Source: CAZHOS01 sp964534605 (GTDB taxonomy: Bacteria; Patescibacteriota; Saccharimonadia; Saccharimonadales; VXPC01). From it: a stretch of DNA of 46,568 nt. Below the pieces are notes generated by a model that saw nothing but the letters and a program-made list of their open reading frames with translations, was not told the DNA's origin and ran no database searches. The DNA lies in contig CAZHOS010000005.1 of assembly GCA_964534605.1 (NCBI GenBank), forward strand, positions 1-46,568, in the 5' to 3' direction. Within the stretch, counting starts at the first letter, position 1. Each line of letters begins with the position of its first letter. The translations under genes and the position numbers were made by a program. Positions 39,601-46,568 of the stretch are shown one piece after another.

Positions 39601-40438
39601 GTCTCTTTAGTTCTTTCTCGTTTTTATAACGTATATGTATAGCGCCTGATCCATTAGGAGTTTTACGCAACACTACTTTGGCCTCTAGCTGATCGCCTAA
39701 TTTATCCACCCAAGGGTCGCGAACAAACCGCGGCCGCTTTACAACCAAACTAGGGTTCTGGGCAACGGCTCGTGCTCGGTCGGCGAACTCCTTGGCCTGG
39801 GCGGCCGTCCAGTTATAGCGAACCAACATACGGTGCAGCTTAGCCTGATCCTTAGGCAGATCAATAAGCGCGACCAGTGCGGCAGAAGCGCTAAGGTTAA
39901 CTGCCCCGCTCTTGATATCTGCTTTGATATCGTCTGGTAGCTCGATCAGCTTGGACACTGACACGATATATTGCTGCGACTTACCTAGGCTATGGCTAAT
40001 CTGATCATACGACTGATTAAAATCGTCATGCAGCCGAGCGATAATGTCGGTTAGCTCGATTAGATCCAGGTCTTTACGCTGGACGTTCTCGATAATGGAC
40101 AGCTCGAGATGCTGCAGCTCGTCTACTTGCTTGACAATACAAGGGACAGACTTTAGACCAGCCTTTTTGGCAGCCCGCAGACGCCTCTCGCCTGCCACCA
40201 ACATATACTTATTGTTCTTTTGTGCCGAGACCATTAGTGGCTGTAGTACTCCGTGCTCGCCTATAGAGTGTGCTAGCTCGGCCAGCTCGGCCTTGTCAAA
40301 AGTTTTACGCGGTTGCTTGGGGTTAGGGACGATGTCTTTTGTGGCTAGTTGACGAACCTGGATACCGCCTACCAGCGAATCAATACTAACGCTCGGTAGC
40401 AAGCTATCTATGCCCTTACCAAGTCCTCGTTTAGCCAC
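39578..40438 (-). CDS. parB: Chromosome partitioning protein ParB
   Basis: A protein of 286 residues from the GTG at 40438, which overlaps the parA stop by 8 bp (GTGGCTAA); the frame upstream of it is just the parA antiregister. The N-terminus AKRGLGKGIDSLLPS is classic ParB. The CTPase box GERRLRAAKKAGL, ENVQRKDLDLIE and a helix-turn-helix (YDQISHSLGKSQQYIVSVSK) follow. It binds parS and spreads by CTP hydrolysis. I found no TGTTTCACGTGAAACA-type parS site in the window. Confidence 0.93.
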   Translation of the reverse strand: MAKRGLGKGIDSLLPSVSIDSLVGGIQVRQLATKDIVPNPKQPRKTFDKAELAELAHSIGEHGVLQPLMVSAQKNNKYMLVAGERRLRAAKKAGLKSVPCIVKQVDELQHLELSIIENVQRKDLDLIELTDIIARLHDDFNQSYDQISHSLGKSQQYIVSVSKLIELPDDIKADIKSGAVNLSASAALVALIDLPKDQAKLHRMLVRYNWTAAQAKEFADRARAVAQNPSLVVKRPRFVRDPWVDKLGDQLEAKVVLRKTPNGSGAIHIRYKNEKELKRLKKLLEN

Positions 40439-41180
40439 GGGCGACCACCTCTTTGGCGAGAGACTTGTAGGCCCTCGCGCCCTTGGACCACTTATCAAAT
40501 ACGGCGATTGGCAGTCCATGACTCGGTGCTTCAGCCAAGCGCACATTGCGTGGGATGCGTGTCTCGAAAACCAACTCTCCAAAGTGCTGATCCAACTGGG
40601 CAGCAACATCGTTCGCTAGCGTTGTGCGCTTGTCGAACATTGTCAGCACTAAGCCCGACACCCTAAGTGACGGGTTGGTGCTCTGCTTGACCCTGTCCAC
40701 AACACCTACTAGCTGCGACAACCCCTCCAAGGCATAATACTCTGCTTGCAGCGGGATAATAACTTCGTTTGCGGCAGTCAAGGCATTAATACTTAGTAGG
40801 CCAAGTGACGGCGGACAATCAATCAGAACCATATCGTAGCCATCTAAGCTCTTTATGGTGTTTAGTAGCATAGCGTGCTTGCTAGCGACCCCGGTTCCGT
40901 CTAGCCCTGCCAAGGCAGAGTCGGCGGCAACCAGGTCAAACTTGGACTCATCGATACGAATGCTTGCCTCGGCGATAGTTTTGTCGCCCAATAAAACATC
41001 GTCGACACCGACAGACTGTTCGTCCAACTGCACTCCCAGGCCGCTAGTTGTGTTACCTTGCGGATCTAGATCTATCAGTAGCACCCTCTTCTTTAGTCTT
41101 GCCAGCTCTGCAGCCAAGCTAATACATGTCGTGGTCTTACCGACACCGCCTTTTTGATTTATAACTGCGATCACCCTCAT
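40431..41180 (-). CDS. parA: Chromosome partitioning ATPase ParA
   Basis: A protein of 249 residues. Deviant Walker A QKGGVGKTTT (residues ~9-18), Walker A' LLIDLDPQGN and Walker B MVLIDCPPSLG are all present. It forms nucleoid-bound dimers that move ParB-parS complexes. First gene of the parA-parB pair. Confidence 0.96.
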   Translation of the reverse strand: MRVIAVINQKGGVGKTTTCISLAAELARLKKRVLLIDLDPQGNTTSGLGVQLDEQSVGVDDVLLGDKTIAEASIRIDESKFDLVAADSALAGLDGTGVASKHAMLLNTIKSLDGYDMVLIDCPPSLGLLSINALTAANEVIIPLQAEYYALEGLSQLVGVVDRVKQSTNPSLRVSGLVLTMFDKRTTLANDVAAQLDQHFGELVFETRIPRNVRLAEAPSHGLPIAVFDKWSKGARAYKSLAKEVVARG

Positions 41181-41235
41181 TACTGCACTAGTATACAGCC
41201 TAATCTGCTAACACATAAGTACTTTGTGGGGGTGC

Positions 41236-44200
41236 CTAATAACCAGTCAGTTGTGTCTGCTCTAGCGGGTCAATAAAAGTAGTCTGGTCGCTCAAATCCT
41301 CGGCGACGAGCGTTGCCTGCCAGTTAAAGTTGATGTCTTCTAGCTGCACTTTACTCAGCTCGACCGTAAATCCAGTTTGATCTACTGTCTTAATGCGGTA
41401 CTGGCCTTCTATGAAGTCTTGCGGAGTTAGTTGAATATGCGGTGAGCGCGGGTATTCGCTATCAAAGACAACTTCGGTCTGTAGTGTGCCAGCCTCTACA
41501 ACTACCTCGCCAGCGGTGTCTCTGGTAAATGTAACAAAAGACTCGAAGATCACAGAGCCAAAGAACCGGGTCTCGTCCTCAAAGACCAGCGCACCCTGCA
41601 GCTGTCCCGACTGCCATTGCTGCGCTAAGATTCCAAGATCTAGCACGTTTATTTCTAGTTCATTTATCTGCCCCTGCAGAGAACGGAAGCCTTCGATGAT
41701 AACCTCTGACTCACCTTGCTCGCCTTCGCTGCTAGCAGTAGCGGCTGACTCAGCCAGCTCTTCTTCGTATAGCCCCTCCAGCTGAGCACTAAGCTCGACA
41801 GATACTGGCAGAACAACTTCTTGGCTTACAGGATCAACAATTCCGTCCAGGCTAAGCACAAGAGGCGCCTCGTAATATGTCAGACCAACGAACACATCTA
41901 TAGTCCCGTCTGCGCTAGCATCCTCCATAGCGACACCTATTACTGAGCCGCTCCGTATTGCCTTAACTGCCCTGCCCTCTAGCCCACTTGTCAGGTAGTC
42001 ACCTCGACTAATCGCCCCGTTAGAGACGCTCACGCGTGTCGGTACACGACCCTTAAGTCCTACTGGCACGCCATCTACATCTGCGTCAAGCACAATAGCA
42101 ACGTCACTAGACACAACTCCAGCCAAGGCAGCCTGCGATTCTTGGCTTGTCTTGGCGACGGTACGGTTGTCTACAAAATAAACGACATCACCAGGCTGAG
42201 CGTCGTCATAATTCTGATAATTTTCGGCTATGTCGGCTCCGCCAGATATATTGTTTGTACCGTCAGAATAGATATCACCGTCACTATCAACACGGAATTT
42301 GACATCACCGACCTCGCCAACATCACTGCGTAGCACAAGTAGGTCAACATCGCTTGTTGTGTTTGCGTTATAGCCTTCGATCAGATTGTCGCCGTATACA
42401 AGCGACGGAGCAGCCGAAGCTTCTCGGACGGTAATAGTATCTAGTCCGAAATCGTTATTCCAAATCGTACCGCCTGCTGGCATAGTTACCAAAAATCGTA
42501 TCTGGGTGTTAGCGTTTGCAACAAGCGCGCTCATATCCAAAGTCTCGAAGTTCCATGTGTTTGCGCCGTTGGTTGGCTGGTCACCGCCGCCGTAAGAAGC
42601 TTGGGTAGTCCAACCAGCACCTGCCTCGTTTGTTTGCAGATCAAGCGTAGCTAAGTTACTGTCACCCTTTTGGTTCCAATAAAAATCTACAACCCAATCA
42701 CTGGAGGCCGCATCCAGTACAGTATTGTAAGTTACGTGGAAGGTATCGTTAAAGGCTGTTGGTGCGCTAGCTTCCGTATAGATATAGCCGTCTGGGTTGC
42801 CGCCTTCGCCGCCGTTCGGCCCGATTCCACCACCACCGGAAGGCGTGTCACCCACAGCATGAGACCAAGCTCGCCCAGTGTTTGTAGGGTTAAGTCCATT
42901 GCCGCCGTTATCAGAAACAAATGTCCAGGCTGCCTCATCGCCGTCATTATCGGCATCGAATGCATACGTATTGGTAACGCCGGATCCAACAACGATCTGC
43001 GTTTGGCTCGTAACTGCATCTTCTATATATAGACGAGAGTCTACATTAGTATTGGTTCCGGCAACCTCTATGTCTCCGTCTGCGCCTATAGTTGCCCGGA
43101 CAACATTGTCTGTTTCTAGATTTAGAGCAAAGATATCGTTCGTTCCTATAGTTACGTCGGCGGCTTCAGTATTACCGCCATTAATAATATCTCCTGCCCC
43201 ACCGCCACCGCAGTCAGCGAAACTTAGCACTCCGGTGCCGTCAGTAGTTAAGCATTCTCCGGCGCTACCGTCAGTCGAAGGTAGTGTAAAGGTTAGATCG
43301 GCGCCCAGTGCAGCAGATTGTAAGTTTGTGCTATTGGCGGTTCCGTCAAATATTCTAATAATGCCTGCTTGTGTATTGCTGCCAACCCCAACAGTCCCTC
43401 CGCCAGCCAGTACGTTGCCGATAGTCCTAAGGTTGCCGCCTGCGTCTACTTGCAAGGCATCGTTGGTGCCGACTGTAAATAGTGCAGTCGGGGTAGTATC
43501 CCCTACACCAACGTTGCCACTCGGGGCAATACTAAAGTAATCTGTTCCGTTTAGCTCGATCGTGAAGTTCCCCTGAGAAACGCCAGCTGCTGCCTCTACG
43601 CCAATCGCCCAGTCTGCAGCCGCACCACACTCACCAGCGTTACAAACAACGTGCAGACTATCTGGCCCGACATATACATCCTGCCAGCGAAGCGTCGGCG
43701 ACCCAAGATCAAAGGTGTCGTCAGCACTCGGCAGTATGTCACTGCCTACTTGGCCTGCAAATGTAATGATGTCTGTCGCTGCGTCGCCCAAGGCAACTGA
43801 ACCATTAAGGTTTACGTCGCCCAGAGCTGTAATCTCGCCGCTGCTGTCTATGGTCATTCTAAGCGCGCCATCTGTCTCGAATCCAAGAGCCTGGGTATCA
43901 TTTGTACCCAGTATTGCTGTCGCCCCAAAGGCATTACCGTCTTGCTCAAATACGTCACCAATAGGCGGGGTTGCTGCCGAACCGCCACCAGAACCGTTTG
44001 TAACTAGGGTCCAGGACTGGTTGGCTAGCAAGGCTACTGTTCCGCCGGTGCCTGCCTGTCTACAAACAATTTCGTAATACTCGTTGGCCGCGGCCGATTC
44101 GTAAGCCGTAGTGGCGCTAAGAGATCCGTTATCGTCAGTGTTATTACGAGCATAGTCATAGCTTTGGCTGGGCGTAAGGATAGTTGTGCCGTTTAGCCTT

Positions 44201-45624
44201 ACGGCACACTCTAGGCTGCGCCGTGCATTATTCGCGGTATCAAAAGCCACCGAGTAGCTAATAAAGTACCTCCCTGGATCGTCCAGAACGACGCGCGTAT
44301 TCTGGACAGTTGTGCTATGGGTGATGCCGCTGTCTACAAAAGATGCTTGGTCGAACGGTACAGGCTGGTACGCAGCTGTGTTGAAGTTGCCCGTCGAGCT
44401 GCTATACACTTGGGCGGCGACACTATCCCCGCCAGAACTAAGCGTCAAAGACTTCCATTCTGTCCCGTCGTAGCCTTCGAAGTCTGTGCCGGTCCAACGG
44501 ATTGTACCAGCGTTAGCGTTGGTCGTATTGCCAAAATTAATCGCTCCAGCTACGTTCAAATCCTCTAGGCTCGTGGCACCGGCAATGTTGACGCTATCGT
44601 TCGTGGCATCAACCTGCAATGTGATGCCGTCAATGGCTACATCGCCCGTCTCGTCGATCTCGACGCGGGTAACGCCATCAGTTTCGAAATTAAAGGCAAA
44701 GGCGTCGTTGGTACCAATCGTCAGATCGGCTCCGTCGGTATTGCCGTCTTTTAGGACATCTCCGCCGCCGCCAGACCCACAGGCCGCAAAGCTAAAGACT
44801 CCACTACCGTTCGTAGTCAGACACTGACCAGCTGTGCCGTCTGCACTCGGCAGCGTAAAGGTCAAATCGCCAGCTTGGGTGCCGGTCTGTAAAGTAAGCG
44901 TATTGCCAGAACCGTCGTTAAGCACCAGCCCACCCGACTGAGTAGCCGAACCTATATCGAGTGATGGCCCGTTAATATCTACAGAGCCTGCTACGACCGT
45001 TTGGCCAGTCTTGTCGACCGTAAACACATCGCTGCCATCACCCTGGAGCTGTAACAAACCACCTGCCCCCGTCTGGTTAAGTCGTATAGCTTGAAGACCT
45101 GTTGTTAGGTCTTGGATGTCCGTTGGAGATATCTGGACAAAGTCGTCGCCAGTTTGTATTCCGTTACTAGATAATAACCCACCAGCCGCAAAAGCATATG
45201 GTACAGAGGTTAACCTGGTGCGGGGCGTCATCTCGCCGTCCCAGACAGGTGCCGCACCCAAGCCGCCTATGTTGACGCCCAGCCAAAGCTCTTCTGACCA
45301 GTCGATGGCAGCTGGAAAAGCAGTCAGCTCACCTAGATTAGCGCTAAAATATCCGTTGGCGATACGCAGCTCGTTGCCACCGGTATACGTCTCTGTCCAC
45401 AGCTCGCTACCACCAGCATCAACGCTGTAGAGCTTGAATTCAACATGATAATTCCCGTCAGCAACCAAAGCCCCCTGGTCACTAAGTAGCCTACCCTGGA
45501 AGTTAAGTTCAGAGTTCGTAGCAGCAATAGCTGATCGAGGGGCAAAAAACGCAAAAACCGCCACCAAGCTTAGTAGCAGTAATAACATGATCCGAATCGA
45601 AATAGTGCGAGTATTCCCGAGCAT
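41236..45624 (-). CDS. Giant secreted repeat protein, putative adhesin (1462 aa)
   Basis: A signal peptide (~residues 10-34) is followed by a conserved CPR surface module: LNFQGRLLSDQGALVADGNY ... TRLTSVPYAFAAG (~40-150). Then come at least three copies of a repeat built on LTFTLPSxDGxAGxCLTT, a GGGG turn and TIGTNDxFAxNxETDxVxR. There are two beta-sandwich-like segments (~400-540 and ~880-1060), DIAENYQNYDDAQPGDVVYF near 1120, a short coiled coil (~1290-1330) and a C-terminal PHIQLTPQD...GFTVEL domain also seen in the next protein. It has the architecture of a fibre or stalk protein for contact with a host cell or surface; that role is inference. It has its own TTGCAA/TATATT promoter. Confidence 0.75.
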   Translation of the reverse strand: MLGNTRTISIRIMLLLLLSLVAVFAFFAPRSAIAATNSELNFQGRLLSDQGALVADGNYHVEFKLYSVDAGGSELWTETYTGGNELRIANGYFSANLGELTAFPAAIDWSEELWLGVNIGGLGAAPVWDGEMTPRTRLTSVPYAFAAGGLLSSNGIQTGDDFVQISPTDIQDLTTGLQAIRLNQTGAGGLLQLQGDGSDVFTVDKTGQTVVAGSVDINGPSLDIGSATQSGGLVLNDGSGNTLTLQTGTQAGDLTFTLPSADGTAGQCLTTNGSGVFSFAACGSGGGGDVLKDGNTDGADLTIGTNDAFAFNFETDGVTRVEIDETGDVAIDGITLQVDATNDSVNIAGATSLEDLNVAGAINFGNTTNANAGTIRWTGTDFEGYDGTEWKSLTLSSGGDSVAAQVYSSSTGNFNTAAYQPVPFDQASFVDSGITHSTTVQNTRVVLDDPGRYFISYSVAFDTANNARRSLECAVRLNGTTILTPSQSYDYARNNTDDNGSLSATTAYESAAANEYYEIVCRQAGTGGTVALLANQSWTLVTNGSGGGSAATPPIGDVFEQDGNAFGATAILGTNDTQALGFETDGALRMTIDSSGEITALGDVNLNGSVALGDAATDIITFAGQVGSDILPSADDTFDLGSPTLRWQDVYVGPDSLHVVCNAGECGAAADWAIGVEAAAGVSQGNFTIELNGTDYFSIAPSGNVGVGDTTPTALFTVGTNDALQVDAGGNLRTIGNVLAGGGTVGVGSNTQAGIIRIFDGTANSTNLQSAALGADLTFTLPSTDGSAGECLTTDGTGVLSFADCGGGGAGDIINGGNTEAADVTIGTNDIFALNLETDNVVRATIGADGDIEVAGTNTNVDSRLYIEDAVTSQTQIVVGSGVTNTYAFDADNDGDEAAWTFVSDNGGNGLNPTNTGRAWSHAVGDTPSGGGGIGPNGGEGGNPDGYIYTEASAPTAFNDTFHVTYNTVLDAASSDWVVDFYWNQKGDSNLATLDLQTNEAGAGWTTQASYGGGDQPTNGANTWNFETLDMSALVANANTQIRFLVTMPAGGTIWNNDFGLDTITVREASAAPSLVYGDNLIEGYNANTTSDVDLLVLRSDVGEVGDVKFRVDSDGDIYSDGTNNISGGADIAENYQNYDDAQPGDVVYFVDNRTVAKTSQESQAALAGVVSSDVAIVLDADVDGVPVGLKGRVPTRVSVSNGAISRGDYLTSGLEGRAVKAIRSGSVIGVAMEDASADGTIDVFVGLTYYEAPLVLSLDGIVDPVSQEVVLPVSVELSAQLEGLYEEELAESAATASSEGEQGESEVIIEGFRSLQGQINELEINVLDLGILAQQWQSGQLQGALVFEDETRFFGSVIFESFVTFTRDTAGEVVVEAGTLQTEVVFDSEYPRSPHIQLTPQDFIEGQYRIKTVDQTGFTVELSKVQLEDINFNWQATLVAEDLSDQTTFIDPLEQTQLTGY

Positions 45625-45626
45625 TT

Positions 45627-45663
45627 TTGTTTTGCCTGTTTGTGTTTTTGTTTTTGTTTTTGT
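45627..45663 (+). repeat. Low-complexity (GTTTTT)n tract in the adhesin leader
   Basis: TTTTTG units repeat about five times with one interruption just upstream of the adhesin ATG, so the mRNA leader is A-rich (AAAAAC units). Such hexamer tracts can slip in length. Confidence 0.7.
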
Positions 45664-45677
45664 AAGAGGTACTTATT

Positions 45678-45706
45678 AATATACCCGCACTCTACATCTG
45701 TTGCAA
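45678..45706 (-). promoter_or_regulatory. Promoter of the giant adhesin gene
   Basis: TTGCAA, 17 bp, TATATT on the minus strand, giving a ~50-nt leader through the A-rich hexamer tract. Confidence 0.65.
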
Positions 45707-45831
45707 CAGTGGTTGTAGCTGTAAATACACAACCGACGTGTACTAGCCTTTTATTACCAGGAATATAAGAGTGTTTAACTTCTCTCAGACAGCGCCTCAC
45801 TACTATAAATCTCAGAGCCTAGACACCCAGT

Positions 45832-45984
45832 CTATAGCCAATTAATCTCCTTGCCTATGTGCAGCGCAGGGAGCACCCCTGTGTCTATACAGTCCTGGGT
45901 ATAGCCAGAAGGCGCCCCGCTCAGGATAGCTGCCACAATACCCAGCAAAAGATACCGAGCAGCAGACATAATATCCACTGCCAT
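45832..45984 (-). CDS. Possible small secreted peptide, 50 aa
   Basis: The frame reads MAVDIMSAARYLLLGIVAAI, then LSGAPSGYTQDC and IDTGVLPALHIGKEINWL. It has a basic-hydrophobic segment with a plausible signal-peptidase site near SGA-PSG, then a short mature part with a single Cys. AAAGGG lies just before the TTG-ATG. It sits between two large surface-protein genes in the same direction. Homologues are unknown; a chance frame is possible. The rest of the 504-bp gap (45985-46128 and 45707-45831) shows nothing clear. Confidence 0.35.
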   Translation of the reverse strand: MAVDIMSAARYLLLGIVAAILSGAPSGYTQDCIDTGVLPALHIGKEINWL

Positions 45985-46128
45985 CAAGCCCTTTTTACCT
46001 GAAAAACCTGTGCACCTACCTATGGACGTTCAGTGCAGTGTGCCTCAGTGGTGCTCTAGCCCCTTCTGCATGGGCGGTTAGGCACTACTGAGCACTCTTC
46101 TATAGACCCCCCAACAGAGGCAGATTCT

Positions 46129-46568
46129 CTACTGGACTACAAAGTAGTCGAACACGTAGGTCTGCTGTGGCTGCAGTACTGCTTGGTCGCCCGGAGTTAT
46201 CGTAAAGCCTTCTGCAGTGGCTGTCTTGAAGGCACCCAAGCCAGCAGAGGCCGCGTCGGCTGGAGAAATGATAACTCTTGGGGTGTCGTCAAACTCTTCG
46301 CTAAAGATTAGCTCTGCAATATCACCGTTTAAGGCTGACGTACCGAGTGTGATAGTTATAGTACCGGCAGTATCATTACCCTCTACCTCTATGTCTGCAC
46401 CTGCAGCGTCGATGTTCTGCGGCAGCTCCACTTCTGGTAGATCACCAGTTGTGGCCAGCCTATCGAGGGTTAGTGTGCCTTCAACGGTTGCTCCGCCCCC
46501 CACACTCAACCCGCCCTCAAAGGTGACGTCGCCACTGACGGTTAGGGTGCTGGCTAGACTTACTGCTT
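46129..46568 (-). CDS. Surface repeat protein, C-terminal part (start outside window)
   Basis: The frame stays open to the window end, so only ~146 C-terminal residues are visible. Upstream of the first in-frame TTG the text continues in the same style (STLTVSGDVTFEGGLSVGGG), typical of beta-helical or stalk repeats. The last ~75 residues (ELIFSEEFDDTPRVIISPAD ... GFTIT ... QQTYVFDYFVVQ) match in pattern the C-terminal domain of the adjacent adhesin, an H-type-lectin-like beta sandwich by appearance. Probably a second adhesin or a subunit of the same surface structure. Confidence 0.65.
   Translation of the reverse strand, partial: AVSLASTLTVSGDVTFEGGLSVGGGATVEGTLTLDRLATTGDLPEVELPQNIDAAGADIEVEGNDTAGTITITLGTSALNGDIAELIFSEEFDDTPRVIISPADAASAGLGAFKTATAEGFTITPGDQAVLQPQQTYVFDYFVVQ

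Noticed and set aside
40438..40609. N-terminal extension of parB to position 40609
   Set aside because: This part is antiregister sequence inside parA. The ParB-typical N-terminus begins at the GTG at 40438.
39578..41180. A replication origin or parS next to parAB
   Set aside because: No dnaA gene, DnaA-box cluster or parS palindrome is visible in the neighbourhood.
43000..44900. Several 60-220-codon plus-strand frames opposite the adhesin gene
   Set aside because: They are antisense shadows of a biased repetitive gene, rich in Pro/Ser/Val and without start signals.
1..46568. Recoding of UGA as in Gracilibacteria/Absconditabacteria
   Set aside because: UGA ends the GT2, rseP, 151-aa membrane and 147-aa genes, two of them in start-stop overlaps, and conserved proteins contain no in-frame UGA.

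Overview
The window reads like a chromosomal fragment of a Patescibacteria/CPR bacterium, most probably Candidatus Saccharibacteria (TM7). The evidence is the dense run rpsB-tsf-frr-uppS-rseP-CPBP protease-proS, a short EF-Ts of 198 aa, a LysRS carrying an extra C-terminal DUF2000 domain, a heliorhodopsin, and very long secreted surface proteins that open with a LNFQGRLL-type repeat. The assignment is inference from gene content. The standard bacterial code fits: TGA ends at least four genes, so this is not a UGA-glycine lineage. TAG is the commonest stop. A run of 100 Ns at 1860-1959 marks an assembly gap.

Layout. 1-6.1 kb: unrecognised genes, several membrane-embedded. 6.2-18.6 kb: a surface-carbohydrate region. 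On the minus strand it holds a cellulose-synthase-like GT2 translationally coupled to a rare fusion of a GT-C (PMT/ArnT-like) transferase and a GH8 glucanase. Divergently it holds a GtrA-FAD oxidoreductase fusion and a GH5 whose catalytic elements are in circularly permuted order. A GH6 cellulase and two secreted proteins sharing an unnamed SYDDH domain complete the set. Together they suggest synthesis, trimming or degradation of a beta-glucan-like polysaccharide at the cell surface. 18.8-22.9 kb: a nucleotidyltransferase, a heliorhodopsin with an ~85-residue histone-H1-like basic N-terminal tail, a divergent NUDIX protein, small membrane proteins and a DUF4332 helix-hairpin-helix protein. 23-33 kb: housekeeping translation and envelope genes. 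33-41 kb: rpmE-prfA-prmC, an HtrA-type protease, an LCP ligase, lepB and parB/parA. 41-46.6 kb: two large surface proteins, the second running off the window.

The most unusual non-coding structure is a repeat family between 14.7 and 26.1 kb. Three ~185 bp copies have ~14 bp terminal inverted repeats (CTAAACCACTTGGC). Each can fold into a three-way junction with a capped bulged stem and a terminator-like hairpin, and in all three the terminal repeat supplies the TAA stop codon of the adjacent gene. Stem sequences differ between copies while pairing and internal loops are kept. At least four partial or solo relatives lie nearby.

Regulation. Several first-of-transcript genes have a -10 box ending only 6-9 nt before the start codon and no Shine-Dalgarno, which suggests leaderless mRNAs. 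Internal operon genes such as frr, tsf and greA have clear Shine-Dalgarno sequences. I saw no tRNA, rRNA, CRISPR array, transposase or phage gene.
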